From positions 1-64,000 of the forward strand of contig CAZUMJ010000009.1 of NCBI GenBank assembly GCA_964621605.1: a stretch of 64,000 nt of DNA. The letters run 5' to 3'. A program made the position numbers and the translations under genes. The notes under the pieces are model-generated. The model did not search any database and had not been told where the DNA came from. It was given only the letters and a program-made list of their open reading frames with translations. This DNA comes from CAZUMJ01 sp964621605 (lineage in GTDB: Bacteria > Actinomycetota > Acidimicrobiia > Acidimicrobiales > Iamiaceae). Of the stretch, positions 7,955 to 15,600 are shown piece by piece (position 1 is the stretch's first letter; every line of letters starts with the position of its first letter).

Positions 7955-9007
7955 ATGAGCCCGCAACCCCCGCTTCCGCGTGCGCTGCAGGGCACCGCCG
8001 CCGCACCACCGACTGACAGAGACGACCCGGACGCGGCAACCCGCCTGTTGTGGAACCACCTCGGCCGACCACTCGACATCCCCGACACGGCTCAAGCGCT
8101 CTTCGGCATGTCGCCGATCGCGACACGGCAACTCATGGGTGCCGTGCTCGCAACATCGTCTGAGGCGGTCGATCTGCTGGCCTCGATGCCGCGCACCCTG
8201 CGGTCGCTGTCGATCGCGACCACTGTGACCCCGCTGCGCTGCCAAGGAGAACTGCGCGGCGCAGTGCTTTGGAGCGAGACGCTCTCCGCCCGCGCCGGCA
8301 CGGCAGGCGCCACAGACGTGTACGTCTGCGCGTCGAACTCTCGTGCATACGACACTCCCCAGAACGGCGTTCTGGTGGCGGCCCTCCGAGCGGTGCAGGA
8401 GGCGGCGAAGGCGGCAGAGCCAGTCGACCGTCGCTCAGCGGCGTGGGACGACGAAGTGCTCCTCCTGGCCCGGGAACACGGCACCCGTGCACGGCAATAC
8501 CTCGATCACCGCACCCTGAAGACGGTGCGTCGTTCACGGCCCGACGCACGTGCGATCAGCAAGACGCGAGCTACCAGCCGGCACCGCACGTATGAACCAG
8601 CACTCGCGATGCTCGGCCGCGCCGCCCGTCCTGTCACGCTGGATCACCTTCTGCCCTACAGCAGCGCGCGCACGGCGTGGCAGCACTGGGTGCTGATGGC
8701 GCTCTCTCAGCAGCTTCGCCAACGCGGGCACCCGCTCCCACGGTTCAGGGTGACGCCGAGCGGTGACCTGCGCGGGGGGCGGCTCCTGTACCGCCATCCC
8801 ACGACCGCAGCGGCCGTTGGCGTTCCCTTGCACGGCATTCTCTTCGAACGTCTCCTGATCGACGTGCCGGACCCGATCGACCATCGTGACCGTGTGATGG
8901 GCGAAGGTCAGCTCGCGGCCCGCGCCGGCGGGCGCATCCCGGTCCTCGTCACCTCAGAGGAAGACATAGAACGAGCGGTCGACCTGGCCCTGACCGGCCT
9001 GGCGTAG
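7955..9007 (+). CDS. McrC/DUF2357-like partner protein of the AAA+ ATPase, no visible nuclease core
   Basis: A 350-residue protein immediately downstream of the McrB-like ATPase. Its middle (GAVLWSETLSAR ... SRAYDTPQNGVLVAALRAV) resembles the DUF2357/McrC-type signature W-x-x-T-L...YDTPENR-x-L...L found in proteins that partner McrB-like ATPases. In nuclease-bearing relatives a PD-(D/E)XK domain follows. Here the C-terminal 120 residues (AWQHWVLMALSQQL ... RGGRLLYRHP) show no clear D-x(n)-E-x-K set. It may have lost the nuclease or use another activity. The DUF2357 assignment is inference from short motifs. It ends 17 bp from the convergent OleC-like gene. Confidence 0.6.
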   Translation: MSPQPPLPRALQGTAAAPPTDRDDPDAATRLLWNHLGRPLDIPDTAQALFGMSPIATRQLMGAVLATSSEAVDLLASMPRTLRSLSIATTVTPLRCQGELRGAVLWSETLSARAGTAGATDVYVCASNSRAYDTPQNGVLVAALRAVQEAAKAAEPVDRRSAAWDDEVLLLAREHGTRARQYLDHRTLKTVRRSRPDARAISKTRATSRHRTYEPALAMLGRAARPVTLDHLLPYSSARTAWQHWVLMALSQQLRQRGHPLPRFRVTPSGDLRGGRLLYRHPTTAAAVGVPLHGILFERLLIDVPDPIDHRDRVMGEGQLAARAGGRIPVLVTSEEDIERAVDLALTGLA

Positions 9008-9024
9008 CGCGCACCGACGACGCC

Positions 9025-10716
9025 TCACACGATTGCGCGAGCGAGCGCGGGCCTGTCGATCTTGGCGTTGTGCCGCTTGTCGAGAGGCAACCGATCGAGG
9101 AACACGAACCGTCGAAGGCCGCGCGTGGCGCCGTGGGCTTCAGCGATGGCTCGGAGTTCCGACAGCAGGCGCTCCTGGCGGCCCCGAGCCTCGGGCTGCA
9201 ACTCGACGCACACCACCGGCAGCACCTCACCTGCCACCGTCGCGGCGACGAGAGCCGAGCGAACGATCGCGGGGTGTGCGTTGAACACCGGTTCGCAACA
9301 CAGCGGGAAGTAGGTCCGGTCCGCGGTCACGACACGGTGGGAGCGCCGCCCGCACACCCAGAGACGTCCGTCCTCGTCGAGGAAGCCGCAGTCGCCGAGC
9401 CGGTGCCAGTTGGTCGCGCCGTCGGCGATCTTGTTGTCGAGCATGTCGTCGGGTGCGTCGTAGTAGTGGTCGCTGATGTGCGGACCGCGCACGATCACCT
9501 CGCCGATGGCACCCGTCGGGAGCACCTCGACGTCTTCGAGACGACCTATCGGTCCGTCGACGATGTCGACGACGCGCACCTCGACGCCCGCAAGTGGCGT
9601 GCCCACGCAGAGCCCGTCTCCGGCTTCCGTACGTGCCCAGGTCTCGTCGAGCACGGTGCTCCCGGCGATCTCCGCAACGGGAAGGGCCTCGGTTGCGCCG
9701 TAGTTCGAGTAGACCTCGCCGTCCTCGAGCATCGCCCGTACGGATGCGTACAGCGGGCCGTACACCTCCGCGCCGCCGGCGACGATGCGCCGCACGGACG
9801 GCAACGTGATGCCCTCCGTGGCGCAGTGCCGCGCGAGGTTCGTGAGGACCGCCGGCGACCCGAAGAAGGACTTCACCTGGTGACGTTGGATGGTCTCGAC
9901 AAGCTTGGCGGGGTCGGCAGAGCCGGGCCCTTTGGTGGCGAAGTTCATGGGTGGCACCACGACGGTCCCGCCGTGGAAGAGGCCGATGATCCAGAAGATC
10001 GGGAACGTCGGCATGTCGACGACGTCACCGTGGGCGCCGAGCCGCCATTGCGCCGCGATGCCGTCGATCATGGCGGTCAGGTTCCGATGCGTCATGACGG
10101 TCGGCTTCGGGCTACCGGTGCTCCCCGTGGTGAACGCGACGACGCAGGGGTCGTCAGGCGTCACCTTCGCCCGGACCGGCTCGCCGAGAAGCGGACGCTC
10201 CAGAGACGCAAGTGTGGGGCGGCCCGGATAGCGGCTCGGCCCGACGACGATGTTCGTCCCGACTGACGCGCTCCCCCACCCGAACGCGCGCCTTCCTGCC
10301 TGTGCTTCGAGTGTTCCGAGGAACACCTCCGGCCGCACCCGAGCGATGGACCGGCCAACGCTGCGCAAGCCATGGCTGTGCGGCTCGATACCGACCATGA
10401 CGGCCCCAACCCGCCACAAGGCAAGCGCGGCAACGAGCGCGTCCTCGCACGGAGGGATCATGAACGAGCAGCGCGTGCCCTCGCGGATGCCGAGCTCGCG
10501 CAGCCCGACGGCGACGGACTCGGCCCGCCGGCTGAGGTCGGCATAGGTCGTCGTCGTGATGTGGACCCGACCGCGTGGCCGCCGGTGCTCATGGACGAGC
10601 GCGAGGCGTTCTGGGGTCTCTTGTGCGATCTCGCGGACTCGGTCGGGGAGGTCCATCACCCGGCCCGCCGCAGGCGCGCCTGTCGCCGTCGCACCTTCAA
10701 GCGCGGACACGCTCAT
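9025..10716 (-). CDS. OleC-like AMP-dependent synthetase (acyl-AMP / beta-lactone synthetase family)
   Basis: ANL-superfamily adenylating enzyme of 563 residues. It resembles OleC, the beta-lactone synthetase of bacterial olefin biosynthesis, more than ordinary FadD. OleC-like stretches include VDMPTFPIFW, GSPAVLTNLARH, YSNYGATEALPVAEI and LGDCGFLDEDGRLWVCGRRSHRV. The phosphate-binding loop is FTTGSTGSPKPTVMTHRN, where the usual Gly after PK is Pro. The ATG overlaps the upstream hydrolase stop (ATGA), indicating coupled translation from one operon. No OleA (thiolase) or OleD (dehydrogenase) gene is in the window, so the product may be a different activated 3-hydroxy or fatty acid. A generic long-chain acyl-CoA ligase is the alternative. 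Confidence 0.8.
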   Translation of the reverse strand: MSVSALEGATATGAPAAGRVMDLPDRVREIAQETPERLALVHEHRRPRGRVHITTTTYADLSRRAESVAVGLRELGIREGTRCSFMIPPCEDALVAALALWRVGAVMVGIEPHSHGLRSVGRSIARVRPEVFLGTLEAQAGRRAFGWGSASVGTNIVVGPSRYPGRPTLASLERPLLGEPVRAKVTPDDPCVVAFTTGSTGSPKPTVMTHRNLTAMIDGIAAQWRLGAHGDVVDMPTFPIFWIIGLFHGGTVVVPPMNFATKGPGSADPAKLVETIQRHQVKSFFGSPAVLTNLARHCATEGITLPSVRRIVAGGAEVYGPLYASVRAMLEDGEVYSNYGATEALPVAEIAGSTVLDETWARTEAGDGLCVGTPLAGVEVRVVDIVDGPIGRLEDVEVLPTGAIGEVIVRGPHISDHYYDAPDDMLDNKIADGATNWHRLGDCGFLDEDGRLWVCGRRSHRVVTADRTYFPLCCEPVFNAHPAIVRSALVAATVAGEVLPVVCVELQPEARGRQERLLSELRAIAEAHGATRGLRRFVFLDRLPLDKRHNAKIDRPALARAIV

Positions 10717-11564
10717 CGTGCGACCTCGGTCGAGGTGGCGACCAGCAGCTCTTCCACAAGGGACGTCACAACCTGCGGGTCCTCGAGCATCGCCAGATGC
10801 CCACACCCGTCGAGCACCTCGACGCGCGCGGCGTCGAGGCGCTCCGGGAGGTGACCCGACCGGTCGCGTGAGAGCACGTGGTTCTCGGCCCCCCACACGA
10901 TCCAGGTCGGCACGCTTGTCACGACTCGCTCGGTGTCGAGTGCACCGTAGGCATCCATGTCGTCGAGCACGTCTACGAGCGCAGGCATCTGATCGGCCCT
11001 CAACTGGCACGCGAGGAGCTCTGGGTCACGCTGGAGTCCTCGGGCGATGCCCTTCCGGCCGAGTTGGAAGCGCAGCGTGGCCGTGCCGGCCGGCTTCGGG
11101 ATGGGCACGCGCCTCGACACACCGCGCAGCAGTCGAGTCGGACCAGCAGCGACCTTCTTCATCCGGTGGAAGACGCCGATGCCTCCGGCACCGAAGCTCG
11201 CTGCGGTCAGGGGGTTGACGGCAAGCACGCCACGAACGCGATCGGGGTACCGGCGCGCGACCTGCACGGCGATGTTGGACCCCATGCAGTTGCCCACGAG
11301 CAACGCGGGCACGAGCGCGAGCTCGTCGAGGAGTACGCCGATTGCCTCCACCATGTCGTCGAGGGTCGCCGCCGGGCTCGGCCGCGGTGACGCACCAAAG
11401 CCGGGAAGGTCGACCGCGATCGTGCGATAGGTGGTCGAGAGCGTTGCAACCTGCTCGCGCCAGATCGTCGACGAGGTCCCTCCGTTGTGCAGGAACACGA
11501 TGGCGTCGCCCTGGCCTTCGTCGCGATGCGCGATCTGCAGCCGCCCGTGGGTGAAGGTCTCCAC
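10713..11564 (-). CDS. Alpha/beta hydrolase with cysteine nucleophile motif
   Basis: Alpha/beta-hydrolase fold protein of 283 residues. The oxyanion region is VFLHNGGTSSTIW, followed by VDLPGFGAS. The nucleophile elbow is LVGNCMGSNIA, which places Cys93 where Ser (esterases) or Asp (OleB/haloalkane dehalogenases) is normal. The acid region is WGAENHVLSRD and the catalytic His is in GCGHLAMLEDP. Cys nucleophiles occur in dienelactone hydrolases and PHA synthases, so acyl transfer through a thioester is conceivable. The GTG start has a good ribosome-binding site (GGGGAGG, 5 nt upstream). It is first in an operon with the OleC-like gene, behind a palindromic operator. Confidence 0.85.
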   Translation of the reverse strand: METFTHGRLQIAHRDEGQGDAIVFLHNGGTSSTIWREQVATLSTTYRTIAVDLPGFGASPRPSPAATLDDMVEAIGVLLDELALVPALLVGNCMGSNIAVQVARRYPDRVRGVLAVNPLTAASFGAGGIGVFHRMKKVAAGPTRLLRGVSRRVPIPKPAGTATLRFQLGRKGIARGLQRDPELLACQLRADQMPALVDVLDDMDAYGALDTERVVTSVPTWIVWGAENHVLSRDRSGHLPERLDAARVEVLDGCGHLAMLEDPQVVTSLVEELLVATSTEVAR

Positions 11565-11602
11565 GTCGTCCTCCCCTGAGGTTCCGGATCGCCCCAGCGA
11601 TC

Positions 11603-11628
11603 AATGGTGAACACGAGCGTACACCATT
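11603..11628 (-). promoter_or_regulatory. 26-bp imperfect palindrome overlapping the hydrolase/OleC operon promoter
   Basis: The arms AATGGTG and CACCATT are perfect inverted repeats and 10 of 13 possible pairs match. On the minus strand the centre contains TACGCT (11621 to 11616), a good TANNNT -10 box, leaving a leader of about 45 nt before the GTG start. An operator on top of the -10 box suggests repression, for example by a TetR-type regulator. No regulator gene is adjacent. Confidence 0.55.
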
Positions 11629-11664
11629 GCCACGCGAGGGAGGAGGGCCGGTAAGCAGCGGGGA

Positions 11665-13494
11665 TCAGGTGCGCGCGGCCTTGCGGCGATCGGGCTCGGC
11701 CAGCAGGCGCTTGCGGATGCGGATCGCAGTTGGCGTGACCTCGACGAGCTCATCCTCCGCGATCCACTCGATTGCCGACTCGAGCGTGTGCACCCGCGGT
11801 GGCGCGAGCTTGATGCCCTCGTCGTGGGAGTGCGTGCGGATGTTGGTCTTCTGCTTCTCACGCACGACGTTCACGACCATGTCGTCGTTGCGGGCGCTCT
11901 CGCCGACGACCATGCCCTCGTACACCGACTCACCAGGGCCGACGAAGAACTCACCACGTGCCTGCAGGTTGTCGAGCGCGTACCCGGTCGTGGCGCCTGC
12001 CCGGTCGGCGATCATGGCGCCTCCCTGCCGATGCGGCAGCTCTCCGGCCCACGGAAGCCACCCAGCGTGGTGCGTGTGCAGCAGCGCCGTGCCCCGCGTG
12101 GCAGTCAAGAGGAGGCCCCGGAAGCCGATCAGCCCACGAGCGGGCGCCTCGAAGCTCACCACCGTTCGCCCCGGGTCGCCGGGACGAAGGTCGGTCACCC
12201 GACCCTTGCGAGGTGCGAGCGCCTGGGTGACGGTCCCGACGTGGTCGTCGGGAACATCGACGACGCCACGTTCCAGCGGCTCTTCGCGATGCCCTTCGTG
12301 CACGCGCACGATGACCTCCGGGCGCGACACCTGGAGCTCGTACCCCTCACGGCGCATGGACTCGATCAGCACCGCCAGTTGGAGCTCACCGCGCCCGGCG
12401 ACCTCCAGCACGTCGGGAGAGCCGGTCTCCTCGAGGCGGATCGAGACGTTGCCGAGCACCTCACGCTCCAAGCGGTCACGGAGGTGCCGGGACGTGAGGT
12501 ACTTGCCCTCCTTGCCGGCCAAGGGCGAGGTGTTAACGCCGAAGGTCATGCGTAGCACCGGCTCGTCCACCGCAAGGCGCGGTAGAGCCTCGGGCGTGTT
12601 CGGATCAGCCAGCGTGTCGCCGATCTCAACCTCTGGGAAACCCGCAACGACGAACAAGTCGCCGGCACGACGCTCCTCGACCTCCTCGCGACCGACCCCG
12701 GTGAACCCGAGAAGCGATGTCAGCCGACGCTTGACCATCGAGTTGGACTCCGCCGCCTCTTCATCGAGGAGTGCAACCACATCGCCCTTGCGAAGGGCGC
12801 CGCGCACAACCCGGCCGATGGCCAGTCGCCCGAGGTAGTCGGACGCGTCCAGGTTGGTGACGATGGCCTGGAGAGGGCCGTCAGGGTCGCCCTCGGGTGC
12901 GGGCACCGTCGCAAGCACAGCCTCGAACAGCGCCGTCAGATCGTCGTCGGGGCCGGGCATGCCAACCCCGGAGATCGAACGCCCTTCACGTGCGATGCAG
13001 GACACGACAGGGAACTCGATGTCGTGCTCGTCTGCACCCAGGTCGAAGAACAGCTCGTAGATCTCGTCGAGCACCTCCGACGCTCGTGCGTCGGAGCGGT
13101 CGACCTTGTTGATCACGACCACCGTCGGGAGCTCCGCGGTGAGCGCCTTCTGGAGTACGTAGCGCGTCTGGGGAAGCGGGCCCTCGGCAGCATCGACGAG
13201 CAGCAGCACACCGTCCACCATGCTGAGCGCGCGCTCGACCTCACCACCGAAGTCCGCGTGCCCCGGCGTGTCGACCAGGTTGATCCGAATGCCCTGCCAG
13301 GTCACCGCCGCGGCCTTCGCGAGAATCGTGATGCCGCGCTCACGCTCCTGGTCGTTCGAGTCCATGACCCGGTCGACGACAGCCTGGTGTTCCTCGAAAA
13401 CACCGGTGCTGCGCAACATGGCATCGACGAGGGTGGTCTTGCCGTGGTCCACGTGGGCAACCATGGCGATGTTTCGGAGCGGAAGAGCGTTCAT
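11665..13494 (-). CDS. typA: Translational GTPase TypA/BipA
   Basis: Ribosome-associated elongation-factor-like GTPase that helps 50S assembly and stress adaptation. The 609-residue length matches the family. GTPase motifs are AHVDHGKTTLVDAM (G1), ERGITI (G2), DTPGHADFGGEVER (G3) and VVINKVDRSDAR (G4). They are followed by the EF-G-like domains and the TypA C-terminal region (GRVTDLRPGDPGRTVVSFEAPARGLIGFRG in part). The gene appears monocistronic, between the hydrolase/OleC operon and the divergent ClC gene. Confidence 0.97.
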   Translation of the reverse strand: MNALPLRNIAMVAHVDHGKTTLVDAMLRSTGVFEEHQAVVDRVMDSNDQERERGITILAKAAAVTWQGIRINLVDTPGHADFGGEVERALSMVDGVLLLVDAAEGPLPQTRYVLQKALTAELPTVVVINKVDRSDARASEVLDEIYELFFDLGADEHDIEFPVVSCIAREGRSISGVGMPGPDDDLTALFEAVLATVPAPEGDPDGPLQAIVTNLDASDYLGRLAIGRVVRGALRKGDVVALLDEEAAESNSMVKRRLTSLLGFTGVGREEVEERRAGDLFVVAGFPEVEIGDTLADPNTPEALPRLAVDEPVLRMTFGVNTSPLAGKEGKYLTSRHLRDRLEREVLGNVSIRLEETGSPDVLEVAGRGELQLAVLIESMRREGYELQVSRPEVIVRVHEGHREEPLERGVVDVPDDHVGTVTQALAPRKGRVTDLRPGDPGRTVVSFEAPARGLIGFRGLLLTATRGTALLHTHHAGWLPWAGELPHRQGGAMIADRAGATTGYALDNLQARGEFFVGPGESVYEGMVVGESARNDDMVVNVVREKQKTNIRTHSHDEGIKLAPPRVHTLESAIEWIAEDELVEVTPTAIRIRKRLLAEPDRRKAART

Positions 13495-13506
13495 GGGCGG
13501 CTGCAG

Positions 13507-13536
13507 AGCCTAGGAGTCACCGGGTCACCGCCCCAA
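13507..13536 (-). promoter_or_regulatory. typA promoter (TTGGGG / TAGGCT)
   Basis: On the minus strand TTGGGG (13536-13531) and TAGGCT (13512-13507) are separated by 18 bp. The -10 box ends 12 nt before the typA ATG, so the leader would be very short (about 5 nt) and without a ribosome-binding site. Confidence 0.5.
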
Positions 13537-13589
13537 CTCCCGCATGTGTCGCCGTGCGTGCTTCGTGCACTCTGCTAGGCATAGCGAAC

Positions 13590-15287
13590 GTGCCCTTGAC
13601 GCGTTCGCTGCTCATCGATCACCGCCGCCAAGCACTTGTCGCAGCAGCCGCTGTCACAGGCGTCCTCACCGGCGCAGCGGTCGCGGCCTTCGACAAGGTC
13701 ACCGACTCCCTCCTGCTCGTACATCTCTTTCGGCTCCCGCTCTGGGCGCAGGCCGCGGCGCCCGTCGTGGGCCTCGCCCTTGCCGCGCTCTTCCTTCGCA
13801 CACTGGGGCGCGGCGCCTCACCCAGCACCGCCGACGAATACGTCGCGGACTTTCACGACCCCGACCGCCGGCTGTTGTTGCGGCACGTCCCTGGACGCAT
13901 CCTGGCAAGCATCGCCACGCTCGGGCTGGGCGGCGCGATGGGCTTCGAGGGCCCCGCCATCTTCCTCGGCGCCAGCATCGGTTCGAAGATCCAACACCAG
14001 TTCTCGAGCTTCTTCCGACGTGAAGATGCCAAGGCCCTTCTCGTCGCGGGGGCTGCTGGTGGTGTCGCCGCCATCTTCCGCACGCCGGCGACGGGCGTGC
14101 TCTTCGCGCTCGAGGTCCCGTACCAGGACGACGTCGCTCGACGCGGCCTCATCCCGGGACTTGTAGCCGGCGCCACCGGCTACCTCACCTTTGCGGCCAT
14201 CGTCGGGACCGCCCCCCTGCTGCATTTCGCAAGTCCGCGCGGCCCTCGTTCGATAGAGCTACGCGAGCTCATCGGCGCCTTGGTGCTCGGCGTGCTCGCA
14301 GGACTCGGCGCACGTGCCTTCGCCGGGCTGATGCGACGAGCCAAGGGGGTCAGCACCGGCACCCCGCTCGTCGCGCGGATCCTCCTCGCAGGAAGCGGCC
14401 TCGCTGCCTTGGCTGTCGCGTCTCACCACGTCTTCGGCACCGCCCTCACGCTCGGACCGGGCTATCGGACCCTCGACTGGCTCGCCGACCCGCAGCGCGG
14501 GCTCTGGCTCATCGGCGGGCTCTTCCTCGCGCGGGCACTCGCGACAGGCCTGACCGTCGGGGGCGGCGGCGCCGGCGGGATGTTCATTCCGTTGGTGATC
14601 CAAGGTTCGATCCTGGGACGCTTCGTCGCTGGCGCCTACGACGGCCTGCACCTCAGCCCGGCTGGCCTGCCCGAAGCATCCTCAGGCTTCTTCCCCATCC
14701 TCGGCATCGCCGCCTTCTTGGGTGCCGGGTATCGCACGCCGCTGGCCGCGGTCATGTTCGTCGCCGAATCAACCGGCAAGGCCGAGTTCGTCGTGCCTGC
14801 CCTCCTCGCTGCCGCGATGTCGCAGTTGATGATGGGCAGCGCGTCGGTGTCCGCCACCCAACACGGCCGGCGTGCCGGACGCCTCGATCGTCGGGTGCGC
14901 CTCCCCATCACGACGGTGCTCGACACCGAGGTACGCACCGTGCCGCCGGACGCCACGCTCTCGGAGTTCGTGTGGGTGCACGCGCTCGGCAATCGGCGTC
15001 GGTCGGTGTCTGTCGTCGATGGGGCGACGTACCTCGGGGTCTGCTGGCTCGATGACGTGACGGCGCTCCCACGCGAAACCTGGGAGCAGCGTCACGTGCG
15101 TGACGTCATGCGCGAAGACCTCCCTTGTGGGTACCCGAGTTGGACCATCAGGGAGGCAGTTGCCGCGATGGAGAGCGCCGACATCGACCACCTCGCAGTG
15201 GTCGATGCACAACGATCGTTCATCGGCGAGGTCGCCGCGGCGGAGATCCTGCGGCTTGACGAGATCTTGGAAGACACCGGCGGCTGA
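13590..15287 (+). CDS. ClC-family chloride/proton antiporter with C-terminal CBS pair
   Basis: Polytopic ClC protein (about 565 residues) exchanging chloride or other anions, in the cytoplasmic membrane. The selectivity motifs GFEGPAIFLGASIG (GxEGP, with the external gating glutamate typical of antiporters) and GGGAGGMFIPLVIQG (GxFxP) are present. The last 140 residues form two CBS domains (TTVLDTEVRTVPPDATLSEF and VRDVMREDLPCGYPSWTIREA regions), which in other ClCs bind adenine nucleotides. The GTG at 13590 begins just before the first hydrophobic segment; a GTG at 13554 would add 12 residues. It is transcribed divergently from typA. Confidence 0.9.
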   Translation: MPLTRSLLIDHRRQALVAAAAVTGVLTGAAVAAFDKVTDSLLLVHLFRLPLWAQAAAPVVGLALAALFLRTLGRGASPSTADEYVADFHDPDRRLLLRHVPGRILASIATLGLGGAMGFEGPAIFLGASIGSKIQHQFSSFFRREDAKALLVAGAAGGVAAIFRTPATGVLFALEVPYQDDVARRGLIPGLVAGATGYLTFAAIVGTAPLLHFASPRGPRSIELRELIGALVLGVLAGLGARAFAGLMRRAKGVSTGTPLVARILLAGSGLAALAVASHHVFGTALTLGPGYRTLDWLADPQRGLWLIGGLFLARALATGLTVGGGGAGGMFIPLVIQGSILGRFVAGAYDGLHLSPAGLPEASSGFFPILGIAAFLGAGYRTPLAAVMFVAESTGKAEFVVPALLAAAMSQLMMGSASVSATQHGRRAGRLDRRVRLPITTVLDTEVRTVPPDATLSEFVWVHALGNRRRSVSVVDGATYLGVCWLDDVTALPRETWEQRHVRDVMREDLPCGYPSWTIREAVAAMESADIDHLAVVDAQRSFIGEVAAAEILRLDEILEDTGG

Positions 15288-15315
15288 CTGGCAGGACGCG
15301 TGCGCGCTGCCCTAT

Positions 15316-15498
15316 TCAGCTGTCGTCGCTGCGCTGCTCCTCGAACATGCACCAACTGGCGTGATCCGCCCCAGGCAGCGCGTCACACTCAGGGCAGGGC
15401 TCTTCAACCCCACCCTCCATGAGTTCATTGAACGACGGGTCCGTCGTTCGCTTCAGTGCGCGCGCCTCTTCAAATCGGCGGTGACGACCCTTCTTCAC
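15316..15498 (-). CDS. Small zinc-ribbon-like protein
   Basis: A 60-residue protein filling the gap between the ClC and alpha-glucosidase genes, on the opposite strand. The N-terminus is strongly basic (MKKGRHRRFEEARALKR). The C-terminal half carries CPEC and a later WC (EEPCPECDALPGADHASWCMFEE), giving three cysteines plus a nearby His as possible zinc ligands. The start is GTG. A -10-like TACACT (minus strand, 15539-15534) lies about 36 bp upstream of the start. I do not recognise a named family. It is judged real from its composition and isolated placement, with no competing gene. Confidence 0.6.
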   Translation of the reverse strand: MKKGRHRRFEEARALKRTTDPSFNELMEGGVEEPCPECDALPGADHASWCMFEEQRSDDS

Positions 15499-15546
15499 GG
15501 GCCAACTCCCACTCGCTAAAGATCCGGTCGTTCAGTGTACCGCGTG

Positions 15547-15560
15547 TGCTCCATGGAGCA
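15547..15560 (+). promoter_or_regulatory. 14-bp perfect palindrome upstream of the alpha-glucosidase gene
   Basis: TGCTCCATGGAGCA is a perfect palindrome centred about 35 bp before the -10 box of the GH13 gene, between that gene and the divergent small gene. It could be a binding site for a sugar-responsive regulator, but no regulator gene is adjacent and the sequence does not match a consensus I know. Confidence 0.3.
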
Positions 15561-15588
15561 TGCATCCCCAGGTCAGACGGGGTGCGCC

Positions 15589-15594
15589 TAGGGT
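15589..15594 (+). promoter_or_regulatory. -10 box (TAGGGT) of a leaderless GH13 promoter
   Basis: TAGGGT directly abuts an ATG at 15595 and lies six bases before a second in-frame ATG at 15601. Transcription normally begins 6-7 bases after the -10 box, so the second ATG is the natural leaderless start. Confidence 0.5.
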
Positions 15595-15600
15595 ATGTCG

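Noticed and set aside
7955..9007. An active McrBC-type defence system
   Set aside because: No nuclease core is visible in the second protein, the ATPase lacks a target-reading domain, and the surroundings are housekeeping genes, so I report it only as a related pair.
9070..10266. A 398-codon plus-strand open frame inside the OleC-like gene
   Set aside because: Antisense to a gene with strong adenylating-enzyme motifs; no independent signal.
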